Positions 38,161-48,810 are shown, counted from the first letter of the stretch. The stretch is 64,000 bases of DNA from Cognaticolwellia sediminilitoris (GCA_002104535.1 NBOG01000001.1:156867-220866); one strand, 5' to 3'. A program made the numbers and translations. The notes: generated by a model from the letters alone, not told the origin.

Positions 38161-38997
38161 TTAACCGTAGCGGCCAGTGATATAATCTTCTGTTTTTTTC
38201 TTCATTGGCGTGGTGAACAACGTATTAGTATCGCTGTATTCAATTAAGTCGCCCATATACATAAAAGCTGTTTGATCTGATACTCGCGCCGCTTGTTGCA
38301 TATTATGGGTGACAATAACCACGGTAAACTGCTGTTTTAGATCATTGATTAACTCTTCAATAGTTAAGGTCGAAATAGGATCTAACGCCGAAGTTGGCTC
38401 ATCAAGTAATAACACCTCGGGCTGGATAGCAATAGCCCTAGCAATCACTAAGCGCTGTTGTTGCCCGCCTGACAACCCTAAAGCGCTTTCATGTAGCCTA
38501 TCCTTAACCTCTTTCCATAGCGCGGCACTACGCAGCGAAGTTTCAACGGCTTCATCTAATACGCGACGGTTGTTCTCACCGGTAATGCGTAAACCATAAA
38601 CAACATTTTCATAAATTGATTTAGGAAATGGGTTTGGCCGTTGAAATACCATACCCACTTTACGCCTTAGTGCTGCAACGTCGGTATGACGTTCGTAAAT
38701 ATTTTCACCGTTAAGGTTTATTTGCCCCGTAATTTTACAAATATCGACTAAATCGTTCATGCGATTAATACATCGTAGCAACGTTGACTTACCACAGCCA
38801 CTGGGTCCAATAAAAGCGGTTACTTGCCCTTTAGGTATCGACATGGAGATATTTTGCAAGGCCTGCTTGTTACCATAATATAAATCTAGATTTTTAATTT
38901 CTAACGCCACTTGTTCGGGTGCAAGATTATTAAGGTCAAGCTTAGCCGGCTGAGCAGATAAGTTTGCTGAGAAATTTTTTGGCCTAACAGAAATCAT
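38161..38997 (-). CDS. pstB: PstB, phosphate ABC transporter ATP-binding protein
   Basis: 278 aa ATPase of the high-affinity phosphate importer. Walker [13 protein letters not shown] signature LSGGQQQRL, Walker [13 protein letters not shown] and the switch His in VIVTHNM are all present. The N-terminal 30 residues before LDLYYG are variable, as in many marine species. It works with PstA/PstC in the inner membrane and is encoded between pstA and phoU on the same transcript. Confidence 0.96.
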   Translation of the reverse strand: MISVRPKNFSANLSAQPAKLDLNNLAPEQVALEIKNLDLYYGNKQALQNISMSIPKGQVTAFIGPSGCGKSTLLRCINRMNDLVDICKITGQINLNGENIYERHTDVAALRRKVGMVFQRPNPFPKSIYENVVYGLRITGENNRRVLDEAVETSLRSAALWKEVKDRLHESALGLSGGQQQRLVIARAIAIQPEVLLLDEPTSALDPISTLTIEELINDLKQQFTVVIVTHNMQQAARVSDQTAFMYMGDLIEYSDTNTLFTTPMKKKTEDYITGRYG

Positions 38998-39084
38998 AGT
39001 ATTCTCTTAAATCTTCGTTATTAGTGGGAGCTTTACCCACATATATTAATTATGCGTGTTAAAATTTTGTGCTGTTTATCGAGT

Positions 39085-40722
39085 TTAGTGTTCTAACATT
39101 CGGTACTTCTCTCGTAATCTATTACGAATTGACACCGCGGTCATATTTAATGCCACTATAATACTGACCAATAATAAAGCCGTGGCGTAGACCAAAGGTC
39201 TTGCAGCTTCAACATTAGGGCTTTGGAAACCAACATCGTAAATATGAAAACCTAAATGCATAAACTTACGGTCTAAATGTAGAAACGGGAAGTTACCATC
39301 AAGAGGTAAATTCGGTGCCATTTTAACCACCCCGACCAACATTAAGGGCGCAACTTCACCGGCTGCGCGTGCTATTGCTAAAATAATGCCGGTCATAATT
39401 GCAGGGCTAGCAATCGGCAATATAATGCGCCATAACGTTTCAGCTTTGGTCGCCCCTAACGCCAAACTGCCATGGCGCATTGCTGATGGAATGCGTGAAA
39501 GCCCTTCCTCTGTTGACACAATTACCACCGGTAAAGTTAAAATAGCGAGAGTAATTGCAGACCACATAACTCCCGGTGTACCGAATGTTGGACTAGGTAA
39601 GGTTTCGGCATAAAATAACTGATCTAAACTGCCTCCAACCATATAAACAAAAAAGCCTAAACCAAATACGCCATAAACAATTGACGGCACACCAGCGAGA
39701 TTAATCACCGCAATACGTAACAATTTAGTCAATGCGTTATTACCCGCATATTCATGTAAGTAAATTGCTGCCACTACACCCAGCGGCGAAACGATAACAG
39801 TCATTAATAACACCATCAGTACCGTGCCGAATATCGCAGGAAACACACCACCTTCAGTATTGGCTTCACGCGGGTCATCACTAACAAATGCGGCTATTTG
39901 GCTTATGAACATCTGCAACTTGCCAAAAAAACTGAGTTTGTTATTGAAACTCACTTTTATGATGTCTTCAAAATTAATGGTGACTCTTTGCCCATCCATC
40001 GCTCGCATAATGATTTGATCACGAGCCACTTTTTCTCGTAGCGCCATCAAAGCTCGTTCTAAAACTTGATACTCTGCTTGTAAGCCTGCCACTTTCTCTT
40101 TTAGCATTAGTGCTAGCTCAGGGGTAAGCGTGTCATCAAGTTGGTGTTTTCGTACTTGTAAACGTGTACGTTCTATTTGGTAATTAATTGCGCCAATATC
40201 AGCTGTTTGTAGCTCTGCTATCTCTGCTTGAAAATCACTAACACGCTCAAGTAATTCATCCATTTTACTTTCTTCGACGGCTTTGCCATCAAGTACTATT
40301 TGTTCAATATAGCCGTAAAAATTGCCATTCGTTCTTCGTTCAATAACGACAATATCTTCAGGTAGCGTCGTTTGAGTAATTTGAGGCACTAAAATCCAGC
40401 GAAAATCTAAACTGACTAATTCACGGTTACCGGTTTTAATCAGTAATCGCTCAATGGTTTTTGCAGACTTGTCTATCGCAAGGTCTAAATGCACTAACTG
40501 TGATACCGGTATACTTTCTCGGTCATAAATTTCACCAATAACGGTTAAGTTTTTACCTTGTTCATCGGTCATATCAAATTGATAGATATCTGCAGGCCAA
40601 AAATAACTTAAACCGCGAGAAGCAATTAACCAAAGTAATCCTAAAACCGAAATCAAACTGATACTGACACCAGCTGCTGACAACCATACCCAAGGCGCGC
40701 CAGACTTAAACCATTTATTCAT
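39085..40722 (-). CDS. pstA: PstA, phosphate permease subunit with large periplasmic domain
   Basis: 545 aa, well above the 296 aa of E. coli PstA. TM1 is at about 13-36, followed by a periplasmic region to about residue 285 with a charged helical coiled-coil (roughly 165-240). The conserved permease core (about 295-540) follows, including the EAA-like loop LALGATKAETLWRIILPIASPA. Together with PstC it forms the channel of the Pst importer. It overlaps neither neighbour; pstC ends 14 bp upstream. Confidence 0.92.
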   Translation of the reverse strand: MNKWFKSGAPWVWLSAAGVSISLISVLGLLWLIASRGLSYFWPADIYQFDMTDEQGKNLTVIGEIYDRESIPVSQLVHLDLAIDKSAKTIERLLIKTGNRELVSLDFRWILVPQITQTTLPEDIVVIERRTNGNFYGYIEQIVLDGKAVEESKMDELLERVSDFQAEIAELQTADIGAINYQIERTRLQVRKHQLDDTLTPELALMLKEKVAGLQAEYQVLERALMALREKVARDQIIMRAMDGQRVTINFEDIIKVSFNNKLSFFGKLQMFISQIAAFVSDDPREANTEGGVFPAIFGTVLMVLLMTVIVSPLGVVAAIYLHEYAGNNALTKLLRIAVINLAGVPSIVYGVFGLGFFVYMVGGSLDQLFYAETLPSPTFGTPGVMWSAITLAILTLPVVIVSTEEGLSRIPSAMRHGSLALGATKAETLWRIILPIASPAIMTGIILAIARAAGEVAPLMLVGVVKMAPNLPLDGNFPFLHLDRKFMHLGFHIYDVGFQSPNVEAARPLVYATALLLVSIIVALNMTAVSIRNRLREKYRMLEH

Positions 40723-40736
40723 AACTATGCGCCTTC

Positions 40737-42974
40737 CTACAACGAGCTATATTTTTCACGCAAACGCTGACGTATAAATTCAGCGAGCGTATTAAAAACA
40801 AAGGTAAAAACAAATAAAACAAAGGCCGCTAAAAATAGGATCCGATAATGCGAGCTTCCTACTTCAGACTCTGGCATTTCTACGGCAATATTCGCGGCCA
40901 GTGTTCTCATGCCTTGAAAGATGCTCCAATCAAGAATTGGCGTATTACCGGTCGCCATCAAAACAATCATGGTTTCTCCGACTGCGCGCCCAAGTCCCAT
41001 CATTACAGCTGAGAATATGCCAGGGCTTGCTGTTAACAACACCACTTTAATTAAGGTTTGCCACTGAGTAGCGCCGAGTGCTAAAGAGCCACTGGTTAAA
41101 TGTTTAGGAACACTAAAAATAGCATCTTCAGCCATCGAAAAAATGGTTGGAATTACCGCAAAGCCCATTGCTATTCCAACCACTAAGGCATTGCGCTGGT
41201 CAAAATCAATACCTAAATCATTAGTGATAAACTGCCTTACATCGCCGCCAAATAAATGCTGTTCAAGTAATGGCGATAAAGCGAACGCTGCATACGCTGC
41301 TAATAAAATGGTTGGAATTAGAATAATCGGAGCCCAAGTTTCTGGGATAAGAGACTTATAAGTACGAGGCAATTTATGCCACGCAAACGCGGTTATAAAT
41401 ACCGATGATGGAATAAATATGAGTAACAAGCATATAGCCGGTAAATAAATTTCAATTATTGGCGCTAACCAAAGTCCCGCTAAAAAGCCTAAAATAACCG
41501 TCGGTAAGGCTTCCATTAATTCAATGGTCGGTTTTACTTTTCTGCGTAAACCTGGGGTCATGAAATATGCGGTATAAATTGCTGCGGTTAACGCGATAGG
41601 CACAGCAAATATCATTGCATACATCGCCGCTTTTATCGTTCCAAAGGAAATAGGGACTAATGAAAATTTCGCTTCAAAGTCATCAGAGCCTGATGTTGAC
41701 TGCCAAATAAATTCTGGCTCAGGGTAACCTTCATACCAAACCTCTTGCCATAACGCTTGCCATGTCACTTCAGGATGTTCGTTTTCGACAGAAAAAATAG
41801 CAAGCTGTTGGTCAGTAAATACCACTAAACCGTCTGAACGTGGTGTTATAGCAAAAGCTTGCGCGTCACCTTGATGTAGTTTACCGCGCCATAAGTCTGC
41901 TTCACTGGTAGTGTAAAACATGCCCATTTCACCAGAAGGTGTTTCAGTATAAAAACTTTTACGAAATTGCTCGGTATAAATAGCAATAATAGCTTCAGTA
42001 TCACTTACTTTAAATTGACGAATTTGTTTAAACTCACGGCCTTGTTCTGTGGCAACTTCAAACCATTGGCTGACGTTACCACCATCATCACCTAATAAAA
42101 TTGAACTACCGCCGGATAATAACGCCATGGCGGTAATATGATTAGCTGTCGATTTATTTTCTGCAAAGTTCGGAATAATAGTGGCTTTTAGCTCTGTATC
42201 TTCATCGAGTGAATAAACGGCTACTTGATTGGCTTGGCGAATAAACACCATCGCCAGGTCGGGGGTGACAAGAATGTCGTCAATGACATTCGCGTTATAG
42301 TCGATGATTTGATATTGCGCTTCATAAGTGGTGTCATAGCTAAAATCGTCTTCTGCTAATAACGTTGTTTTGAGCAAACGCTTGTCTTGTGTCCAGCCAA
42401 CAAATATGGCTTTTTCATCATCCATAGCAAAACTAAGCTTGTTAAGGGCAATGTTGTTCTCATCAATGGGGAGATAAGCTTCTCCCAGTGGATAACGCAC
42501 GCTAGGCATAATCACGCGTTCACCGGTATCAAAACTTGCCGTAAAGTGCGGTTCAATCAATTGCACGTTACCAGCACTATCAAGTAAGAGTTTTTGCTCT
42601 TGTCCGATATCAACTAAATGGCGCAAGGTTTCGCCATCTTCAACAAGCTGTTTGGATAGTATTTTTTCTCCCGCTTTATAGCGACCACTATTCACTAACT
42701 GATAAAAATTAATCTGGCCATTTTCGGAAATAGTGTAGGCAACTTCTTTAAGTTCGTCTGTGCCTGTCGCTAATACTTTATATCCCTCTTCAATCTTAAA
42801 CTGCCCTACAGGTTCCACTGTTGCTGATTCAAAAATAGGCTTAATGACGTAGAGTAAATATAGAAAAATTAGCACTAAGGTAAACAGAACACTGATACCG
42901 CCAAGGGTAATGATCCATTTAGCTAATGAATTTTTTACCTTTCGATAGTTTGCAGATGTCGACGCTATAGCCAC
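40737..42974 (-). CDS. pstC: PstC, phosphate permease subunit with large periplasmic domain
   Basis: 745 aa, more than twice the E. coli length (319 aa). TM1 is at about 18-42. A beta-rich periplasmic insert of about 390 residues (aromatic, repeated strand patterns such as KAIFVGWTQDKRLLKTTLL, suggestive of a propeller) precedes the C-terminal permease core (about 440-740), with the EAA-like SGSLALGATQWQTLIKVVLLTASPG. It leads the pstCAB-phoU transcript behind a Pho box. Confidence 0.92.
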   Translation of the reverse strand: MAIASTSANYRKVKNSLAKWIITLGGISVLFTLVLIFLYLLYVIKPIFESATVEPVGQFKIEEGYKVLATGTDELKEVAYTISENGQINFYQLVNSGRYKAGEKILSKQLVEDGETLRHLVDIGQEQKLLLDSAGNVQLIEPHFTASFDTGERVIMPSVRYPLGEAYLPIDENNIALNKLSFAMDDEKAIFVGWTQDKRLLKTTLLAEDDFSYDTTYEAQYQIIDYNANVIDDILVTPDLAMVFIRQANQVAVYSLDEDTELKATIIPNFAENKSTANHITAMALLSGGSSILLGDDGGNVSQWFEVATEQGREFKQIRQFKVSDTEAIIAIYTEQFRKSFYTETPSGEMGMFYTTSEADLWRGKLHQGDAQAFAITPRSDGLVVFTDQQLAIFSVENEHPEVTWQALWQEVWYEGYPEPEFIWQSTSGSDDFEAKFSLVPISFGTIKAAMYAMIFAVPIALTAAIYTAYFMTPGLRRKVKPTIELMEALPTVILGFLAGLWLAPIIEIYLPAICLLLIFIPSSVFITAFAWHKLPRTYKSLIPETWAPIILIPTILLAAYAAFALSPLLEQHLFGGDVRQFITNDLGIDFDQRNALVVGIAMGFAVIPTIFSMAEDAIFSVPKHLTSGSLALGATQWQTLIKVVLLTASPGIFSAVMMGLGRAVGETMIVLMATGNTPILDWSIFQGMRTLAANIAVEMPESEVGSSHYRILFLAAFVLFVFTFVFNTLAEFIRQRLREKYSSL

Positions 42975-43417
42975 TTAAAAGTACCTTTAAATGTAATGAT
43001 TTTTATAACTGCTGCGATTATAAGATAGTTGTATGACAGTTTTGTGACAGCCATTATTTAACTTATTTTGCTCGATTAGATTTACTCATCTATAAGCAGA
43101 GAAGCATTAAGAAAACCACTTTTATAAGTGTTAAAACATTCAGAAATGTAAACAGGAAAGAAAGTAAGGCTAAACCAATTGCCGCTGAAAAGTAATTAGC
43201 CCCGCCGTTAAGTTATTACTTATGCTGTTGTCACCTCTTAACAACTTGCGAAATAAAAAATCATAAATTATGCACTTAGTTAAAATACGACTAATCTTAA
43301 TTAAATCAAACTCACTCTAAATTTAATAGCGCTCAACATTGTGCAATTATCATTTTAGTGTTATTTCAAAGCTGCATTCAAATATTGACGTTGAAAAAGC
43401 ATTAATTGGAAGTGTAA
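42975..43417. other. Intergenic region between pstC and the GGDEF gene
   Basis: About 440 bp between divergent genes. The Pho box (43023-43050) is the only element I can support. The remainder is AT-rich and presumably contains the promoter of the GGDEF gene; GGAAG precedes that gene's ATG. Confidence 0.45.
43023..43050 (-). promoter_or_regulatory. Pho box of pstCAB-phoU
   Basis: On the minus strand: CTGTCAC-AAAA-CTGTCAT-ACAA-CTATCT. Three PhoB half-sites are spaced 11 bp apart, 50-75 bp before the pstC start. This matches the known PhoB tandem repeat (CTGTCAT every 11 bp). Confidence 0.88.
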
Positions 43418-44713
43418 ATGCCAGATAAAAAAGACGATAAAAACCTACAGATTAAGTTGCAGCCTCAAGTAATGTCGAGTGTTCTAGATAATATTGGCTC
43501 TTACGTTTACAGCAAAGATTTGGAGGGGAAATATACTTATGTTAATGCCGATGTAGCCGCGCTATTTCAAACATCAGTTCAAGATATTTTAGGTAAAGAT
43601 GACAGTCATTTTTTTGATTTAGCTATTTCGGATCAATTACGTGAGAATGACTTAAAAGTCATTAGGGATAAAGTAACCATTACCTCAGAAGAAAAAAACG
43701 TCATAAAATCAACGGGAAAAGTAACTTATTACAGAACTATAAAAAAACCTATTTTTGATGAAGAGGGCCTGGTGATTGGTTTGTCTGGTATCTCCATGGA
43801 CAATACCGAGCAAAAAAACCTTGAAGCTGAAAATAACGAACAAAAAAACTTACTTAATGCAATTTTAGATAATGTAGATGCCCATATTTATATTAAGGAC
43901 ACCAAACGATATTACAAATATGTAAATAGGCGCGTTGCAGCTCTTTTTGGCAAGCCGCCAGAAAGCATCATTGGAAAACGTGATCTGGATGTTATGCCCG
44001 CGAAATTAGCAGCAAAGCTTTGGAAAAACGACAAATTAGTCTTCGAAAGCAACAAAAAAATTATTATCAATGAAACCCTACTAGATGAAAAAAATAATCT
44101 TCATCATTATTTAAGTACCAAAATTCCATACAACATGAAAGGTGGTGCTAAAGCGGTTTTAGGCTTTTCAACTGATGTCACTGAGTTATATCAATTGAAA
44201 GAAAAGTTTGAGCAACTGGCAAATGTTGATGAATTAACACAGCTATACAATAGACGCTACTTTTTTGAAAACGCCAATAAAGAATTTAATCGAGCGAAAA
44301 GATACCAACAAGCACTTTCAGTTATCTCAATTGATGTCGACCACTTTAAGGCCATTAATGATCAATACGGTCACCCTGTCGGAGACCAAGTATTAAGAGA
44401 AATTGCCAAAGTCATTAATCCTACTATTCGGGATCATGATATATTTGCCAGGATCGGCGGCGAAGAGTTTTCAATATTACTGCCAAATACGACGAAGCAA
44501 GAAAGCCAAAACACCGCAGAAAGAATAAGATTGTTATTCGATGAAAAGCCCATATCCCTTGATAATAACTTAACACTGCCAATAAAAATAAGTTTAGGGA
44601 TTTCAGTTAGAAAATCATCCGATAGTAGCTTTCAAGATCTTTACGCCCGCTCTGACATCGCACTTTATAAAGCTAAAGATTGTGGTCGAAACCACGTCTA
44701 TACAATAGACTAA
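43418..44713 (+). CDS. PAS-PAS-GGDEF diguanylate cyclase
   Basis: 431 aa, cytoplasmic. Two PAS domains (about 13-135, starting LDNIGSYVYSKDLEGKYTYVN, and 142-262, starting ILDNVDAHIYIKDTKRYYKYVN) precede a GGDEF domain (about 268-430). The active site is GGEEF, and an inhibitory-site RDHD lies five residues upstream, so an active, feedback-inhibited c-di-GMP synthase is expected. PAS ligands are unknown. It is divergent from pstC and adjacent to its Pho box. Confidence 0.9.
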   Translation: MPDKKDDKNLQIKLQPQVMSSVLDNIGSYVYSKDLEGKYTYVNADVAALFQTSVQDILGKDDSHFFDLAISDQLRENDLKVIRDKVTITSEEKNVIKSTGKVTYYRTIKKPIFDEEGLVIGLSGISMDNTEQKNLEAENNEQKNLLNAILDNVDAHIYIKDTKRYYKYVNRRVAALFGKPPESIIGKRDLDVMPAKLAAKLWKNDKLVFESNKKIIINETLLDEKNNLHHYLSTKIPYNMKGGAKAVLGFSTDVTELYQLKEKFEQLANVDELTQLYNRRYFFENANKEFNRAKRYQQALSVISIDVDHFKAINDQYGHPVGDQVLREIAKVINPTIRDHDIFARIGGEEFSILLPNTTKQESQNTAERIRLLFDEKPISLDNNLTLPIKISLGISVRKSSDSSFQDLYARSDIALYKAKDCGRNHVYTID

Positions 44714-44859
44714 AGTTCGGTTTAACTTCTAGGTTATGCTGGCTACTCACTTTAAATCGCGCTTTACATAAAAATACCCACATTCACATTTGCTTGCCCT
44801 TGTGCTTTAACCTAAAATATCAGCATTATTGTTTTCCTAAATAAATCAAAAGGTTTCTC

Positions 44860-46539
44860 ATGGCACAACCATTACCAGATAAATTCATTATGTCGATGAA
44901 CCGCGTTTCGAAAGTGGTTCCTCCTAAGCGTACAATTTTAAAAGATATTTCACTTTCTTTCTTCCCTGGTGCAAAAATAGGTGTGCTAGGTCTTAATGGT
45001 TCAGGTAAATCAACGTTACTCCGAATTATGGCCGGTGTAGATACTGAATTTGAAGGTGAAGCAAAAGCGCTAGCCGGCACTAACATAGGTTATTTGCCGC
45101 AAGAGCCAATATTAGATGAAGCTAAAACTGTTCGTGAAATTGTTGAAGAAGCCGTGGCTGAAGTTAAAAATGCTATGGCGCGTTTAGATCAAGTATATGC
45201 TGAATACGCTGAGCCAGACGCTGACTTTGACGCTTTAGCAAAAGAGCAAGGTCAATTAGAAGACATTATCAATAGCCAAGACGGCCACAACATTGACAAT
45301 GTTCTAGAACGTGCTGCTGATGCCCTTCGCTTACCACCTTGGGAGCAAAAAATTGCGGTATTAAGTGGTGGTGAACGTCGCCGTGTTGCCCTTTGTCGCT
45401 TATTGCTACAAAAACCAGACATGTTATTACTCGATGAACCAACAAACCATTTAGATGCAGAGTCTGTTGCTTGGTTAGAACGTTTCTTACATGATTATGC
45501 CGGTACTGTTGTTGCAATTACCCATGATAGATATTTCCTTGATAATGTTGCTGGTTGGATATTAGAGCTTGATAGAGGCCATGGCATACCTTATGAAGGA
45601 AATTACTCTTCATGGTTAGAACAAAAGGATGCTCGTCTAGAGCAAGAAAACAAGAGCGAAAATGCTTTACAAAGAACCATTAAGCAAGAGCTTGAATGGG
45701 TTCGTTCTAATCCAAAAGCACGCCAATCAAAAAGTAAAGCCCGTATGGCTCGTTTTGAAGAGCTTAATAGTCAAGATCATCAAAAACGTAACGAGACTAA
45801 CGAACTTTACATTCCACCTGGTCCACGCCTAGGCGATAAAGTGTTAGATGTTAAAAATCTAACCAAATCATTCGGTGATAGAGTACTTATCGACGATTTA
45901 AGTTTTAGTGTCCCTAAGGGCGCGATTGTTGGCATTATAGGTGCAAACGGCGCGGGTAAATCTACATTATTTAAAATTATGTCTGGCGCTGAAAAACCTG
46001 ATTCAGGTACGGTTGAACTTGGTGAGACTGTTAAACTCGCTAGTGTAGACCAATTCCGTGATGATATGGATGATAGTAAAACGGTTTACCAAGAAATATC
46101 TCAAGGTCATGAGATTTTACAGATTGGCAATTTTGAAATCCCTAGTCGTGCATATGCGAGCCGTTTTAACTTTAAAGGCAACGATCAACAAAAAATTATT
46201 GGCGAATTATCTGGTGGTGAGCGCAACCGTGTACATTTAGCCAAACTTGTACAAACTGGTGGTAACGTTTTATTACTCGATGAACCAACCAATGATCTTG
46301 ATGTTGAAACTTTACGAGCACTCGAAGAAGCGTTATTAGAGTTTCCGGGTTGCGCCATGGTTATTTCGCATGACCGTTGGTTCCTTGATCGTATCGCCAC
46401 CCATATTTTGGATTACCGTGATGAAGGACAAATCAACTTCTATGAAGGTAACTTCACCGATTACGAAGCTTGGCTCAAGAAAACTTATGGTCCTGCAGCA
46501 GTTGAACCACATCGTATAAAGTATAAAAAAATTGGCTAA
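44860..46539 (+). CDS. ettA: EttA, energy-dependent translational throttle ABC-F protein
   Basis: 559 aa (E. coli 555). Two ABC domains without membrane segments: Walker A GLNGSGKST and GANGAGKST, signatures LSGGERRRV and LSGGERNRV, Walker B LLLLDEPTNHLD and LLLLDEPTNDLD. The P-site tRNA interaction linker follows domain 1 (LEWVRSNPKARQSKSKARMARFEEL). EttA gates the 70S initiation complex into elongation according to ATP/ADP. Closely similar to E. coli throughout. It ends in a strong terminator. Confidence 0.96.
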   Translation: MAQPLPDKFIMSMNRVSKVVPPKRTILKDISLSFFPGAKIGVLGLNGSGKSTLLRIMAGVDTEFEGEAKALAGTNIGYLPQEPILDEAKTVREIVEEAVAEVKNAMARLDQVYAEYAEPDADFDALAKEQGQLEDIINSQDGHNIDNVLERAADALRLPPWEQKIAVLSGGERRRVALCRLLLQKPDMLLLDEPTNHLDAESVAWLERFLHDYAGTVVAITHDRYFLDNVAGWILELDRGHGIPYEGNYSSWLEQKDARLEQENKSENALQRTIKQELEWVRSNPKARQSKSKARMARFEELNSQDHQKRNETNELYIPPGPRLGDKVLDVKNLTKSFGDRVLIDDLSFSVPKGAIVGIIGANGAGKSTLFKIMSGAEKPDSGTVELGETVKLASVDQFRDDMDDSKTVYQEISQGHEILQIGNFEIPSRAYASRFNFKGNDQQKIIGELSGGERNRVHLAKLVQTGGNVLLLDEPTNDLDVETLRALEEALLEFPGCAMVISHDRWFLDRIATHILDYRDEGQINFYEGNFTDYEAWLKKTYGPAAVEPHRIKYKKIG

Positions 46540-46562
46540 ACGGTTTTAGTCTACAATAATCT

Positions 46563-46600
46563 AAAGGCACCTTAAAAATAATTTAAGGTGCCTTTTTTTT
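46563..46600 (+). terminator. Terminator after ettA
   Basis: A 14-bp perfect stem (AAAGGCACCTTAAA and complement) with a 5-nt loop, followed by eight T. Confidence 0.9.
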
Positions 46601-46647
46601 AAAATAAAGCTATGCTAAATATACGACAATTACCAAATTGAAATGTA

Positions 46648-47007
46648 ATGCAAAATCGACGTCAATTCACTCGGGTACTCTGCTCCATGAAAGCAAAGCT
46701 GACTATAGGCAATAGTCAGTTTGATACGAAAATACATGACATTTCATTAAATGGCGCATTAATCCATTTAAATAGCGAAGATATTCCCATCAAGCATCAA
46801 TATGGAGTACTTTCATTTCTACTCGATCACACTGACATTGAGATAGAAATGAATGTTGCCGTTGTCCATCAAGCCAACTTTGAAGTAGGTTTACAATGTA
46901 TTGCCATTGATATTGACAGTGTCAGTCTTTTACGACGTTTAATTGAACTCAACCTAGGCGACGATGAACAACTACATAAAGAATTGTCACAGTTATCTCA
47001 TGATTAA
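46648..47007 (+). CDS. PilZ-domain c-di-GMP binding protein
   Basis: 119 aa, a single PilZ domain. The ligand-binding RxxxR motif is RRQFTR near the N terminus and the second motif DISLNG follows at about residues 31-36, so c-di-GMP binding is expected. No output domain is fused. It lies between ettA and the GcvR-like gene, 2 kb from a diguanylate cyclase. Its target is unknown. Confidence 0.88.
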   Translation: MQNRRQFTRVLCSMKAKLTIGNSQFDTKIHDISLNGALIHLNSEDIPIKHQYGVLSFLLDHTDIEIEMNVAVVHQANFEVGLQCIAIDIDSVSLLRRLIELNLGDDEQLHKELSQLSHD

Positions 47008-47053
47008 GCTTTTACACTTCAAATAAATTTTCCCGATATTCAAAGGATTTACC

Positions 47054-47551
47054 ATGAATCACCTTATTATTTCTTTTACTACCCATGATCGTACCGGCAT
47101 AGTAAAGGTTTTATCTGACCTTATCTCTAAGCATAATGCCAATTGGCAAAAATCTAGTCTGCATCATATGTCGGGTATATTTGCCGGTGTTGTCGAAATT
47201 GCAGTAGCAGCAGAGAATGCACAAGCTTTATCTGATGATCTCGCGGCATTGCCTGACTTTAAAATGCACATCGAACACGCAGCTCAGAATAAGACAGCAC
47301 CTGAGACGTTACTTATTTTAGAGTTAACGGCAAATGATAGATCTGGCATCGTAAAGGAAATTTCTTCAGCTATTCATCATCAAGGTGGTAATTTACTAAA
47401 ACTGGTTAGTACACAAGAAAGTGCTCCACATTCAGGCCATGTGCTGTTTAAAGCCAAAGTGACAATTTCTACAGAGAAAAATAGTATTAATGACATGATC
47501 GCTGCGCTTGAAAATCTCGCTGACGATTTAATGGTTGATATTTCTCGCTAA
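47054..47551 (+). CDS. GcvR-like protein with two ACT domains
   Basis: 165 aa. Two ACT units (about 2-75 and 85-160), each with the DRTGIV or DRSGIV loop after the first strand that often binds amino acids. The closest characterised protein type is GcvR, the E. coli repressor accessory protein of the glycine cleavage operon, which acts with GcvA. No gcv gene is in the window, so GcvR function is inference. Probably co-transcribed with the PilZ gene 46 bp upstream. Confidence 0.75.
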   Translation: MNHLIISFTTHDRTGIVKVLSDLISKHNANWQKSSLHHMSGIFAGVVEIAVAAENAQALSDDLAALPDFKMHIEHAAQNKTAPETLLILELTANDRSGIVKEISSAIHHQGGNLLKLVSTQESAPHSGHVLFKAKVTISTEKNSINDMIAALENLADDLMVDISR

Positions 47552-47631
47552 AAATATCAATTAAGAACTGAGCTTATTAATTTCTCTGTAATTTGTAGTT
47601 GAATTAATTAGATTGAATCTGATGTAAAAAT

Positions 47632-47683
47632 AAAAAGTTCGCATTTCTTACTTAACAGTGAAAGTAAGATAGCGAACTTTTTT
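47632..47683. terminator. Bidirectional terminator between the ACT-protein gene and pstS
   Basis: Outer stem AAAGTTCGC/GCGAACTTT and inner stem CTTACTT/AAGTAAG with A-run and T-run ends; it serves the two convergent genes. Confidence 0.8.
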
Positions 47684-47712
47684 AATGCCTTTAATTTATT
47701 TCAAATGAATTT

Positions 47713-48672
47713 TTATAACGCTAATTTCTTAAACTCTTTTGCAACCACTGATGCAGGCAATGGAATATAGCCATCTTTCTCAACAATTTTCTGCCCTGAT
47801 TTTGATAACACCATTTTCATAAATTCTGCTTCCATAGGTGCTAAAGGCTTATTCGGGTGCTTATTAACATACACATATAAGAAGCGTGACAGCGGGTACT
47901 TTTTAGAAATTGCATTATCCATATTGGCTTCAATGTAGTTTTCGCCTTTTTTCGACAATGGCAATGCTCTTACACCCGACGTTTTATAACCGATGCCGGA
48001 ATAACCGATACCATTGAGTGAGGCTGAAACGGATTGCACTACAGATGCAGAGCCAGGTTGTTCATTGACAGTGTTTTTAAAGTCACCTTTACATAGCGCT
48101 TTCTTTTTAAAGTAACCATAGGTACCAGAAACCGAATTACGACCGTACAACTGTACATCTTTTCCGACCCAATCACCGGTAAGTCCTAAATCCCCCCAGC
48201 GATCAACATCTTTATTGGCGCCACATTTACGGTTATTTGAAAAAATTGCATCAACCTGTTCAATACTTAGCCCTTTAATAGGGTTGTCTTTGTGAACAAA
48301 CACAGCTAAAGCATCGATGGCGACTCTAACTGCGGTAGGTTTATAACCGTATCTTTTCTCAAACGCTTCAATTTCACGGGCTTTCATCTTCCTACTCATT
48401 GGGCCAAGATTAGACGTGGCTTCCGTTAAAGCCGGCGGTGCAGTTGAAGAGCCTGCTGCTTGTATTTGAACATTGACATTAGGATAAGTACGCTTAAACT
48501 CTTCTGCCCAAAAAGTCATCATGTTTGCTAACGTATCTGAGCCAACAGATGAAACATTGCCAGAAACTCCACTCACTTTCTTATATTCAGGTAAATCATT
48601 ATCAACTGCATTTGCCGATAAATTGATAATAGTTGATAAACCAATTACGCCTAAAACACGTTTTAAACTCAT
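47713..48672 (-). CDS. pstS: PstS, periplasmic phosphate-binding protein
   Basis: 319 aa with a Sec signal (residues 1-22). Phosphate-contact loops typical of PstS are visible: [41 protein letters not shown], and [17 protein letters not shown]. It feeds phosphate to PstCAB. It is encoded 5 kb from pstCAB, behind its own Pho box and next to phoBR on the same strand, with a 138-bp gap from phoR. Confidence 0.93.
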   Translation of the reverse strand: MSLKRVLGVIGLSTIINLSANAVDNDLPEYKKVSGVSGNVSSVGSDTLANMMTFWAEEFKRTYPNVNVQIQAAGSSTAPPALTEATSNLGPMSRKMKAREIEAFEKRYGYKPTAVRVAIDALAVFVHKDNPIKGLSIEQVDAIFSNNRKCGANKDVDRWGDLGLTGDWVGKDVQLYGRNSVSGTYGYFKKKALCKGDFKNTVNEQPGSASVVQSVSASLNGIGYSGIGYKTSGVRALPLSKKGENYIEANMDNAISKKYPLSRFLYVYVNKHPNKPLAPMEAEFMKMVLSKSGQKIVEKDGYIPLPASVVAKEFKKLAL

Positions 48673-48747
48673 GTTACTCTCCGCTGAGAACTTTAATTAA
48701 TTTCAGTACACTATAGAAAGTGAATGTGACAATAATAAGTAAGGTAT

Positions 48748-48764
48748 GTGACATTTATGTGACA
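48748..48764 (-). promoter_or_regulatory. Pho box of pstS
   Basis: On the minus strand, TGTCAC-ATAAA-TGTCAC: two PhoB half-sites 11 bp apart, with a further TGTCAC in phase 22 bp on (48726-48731). It lies 75-90 bp before the pstS start. Confidence 0.85.
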
Positions 48765-48810
48765 AACTTGTTTTTACAAAAAATCAGAAACGGAAGCAAT
48801 ATAGTGAAGA

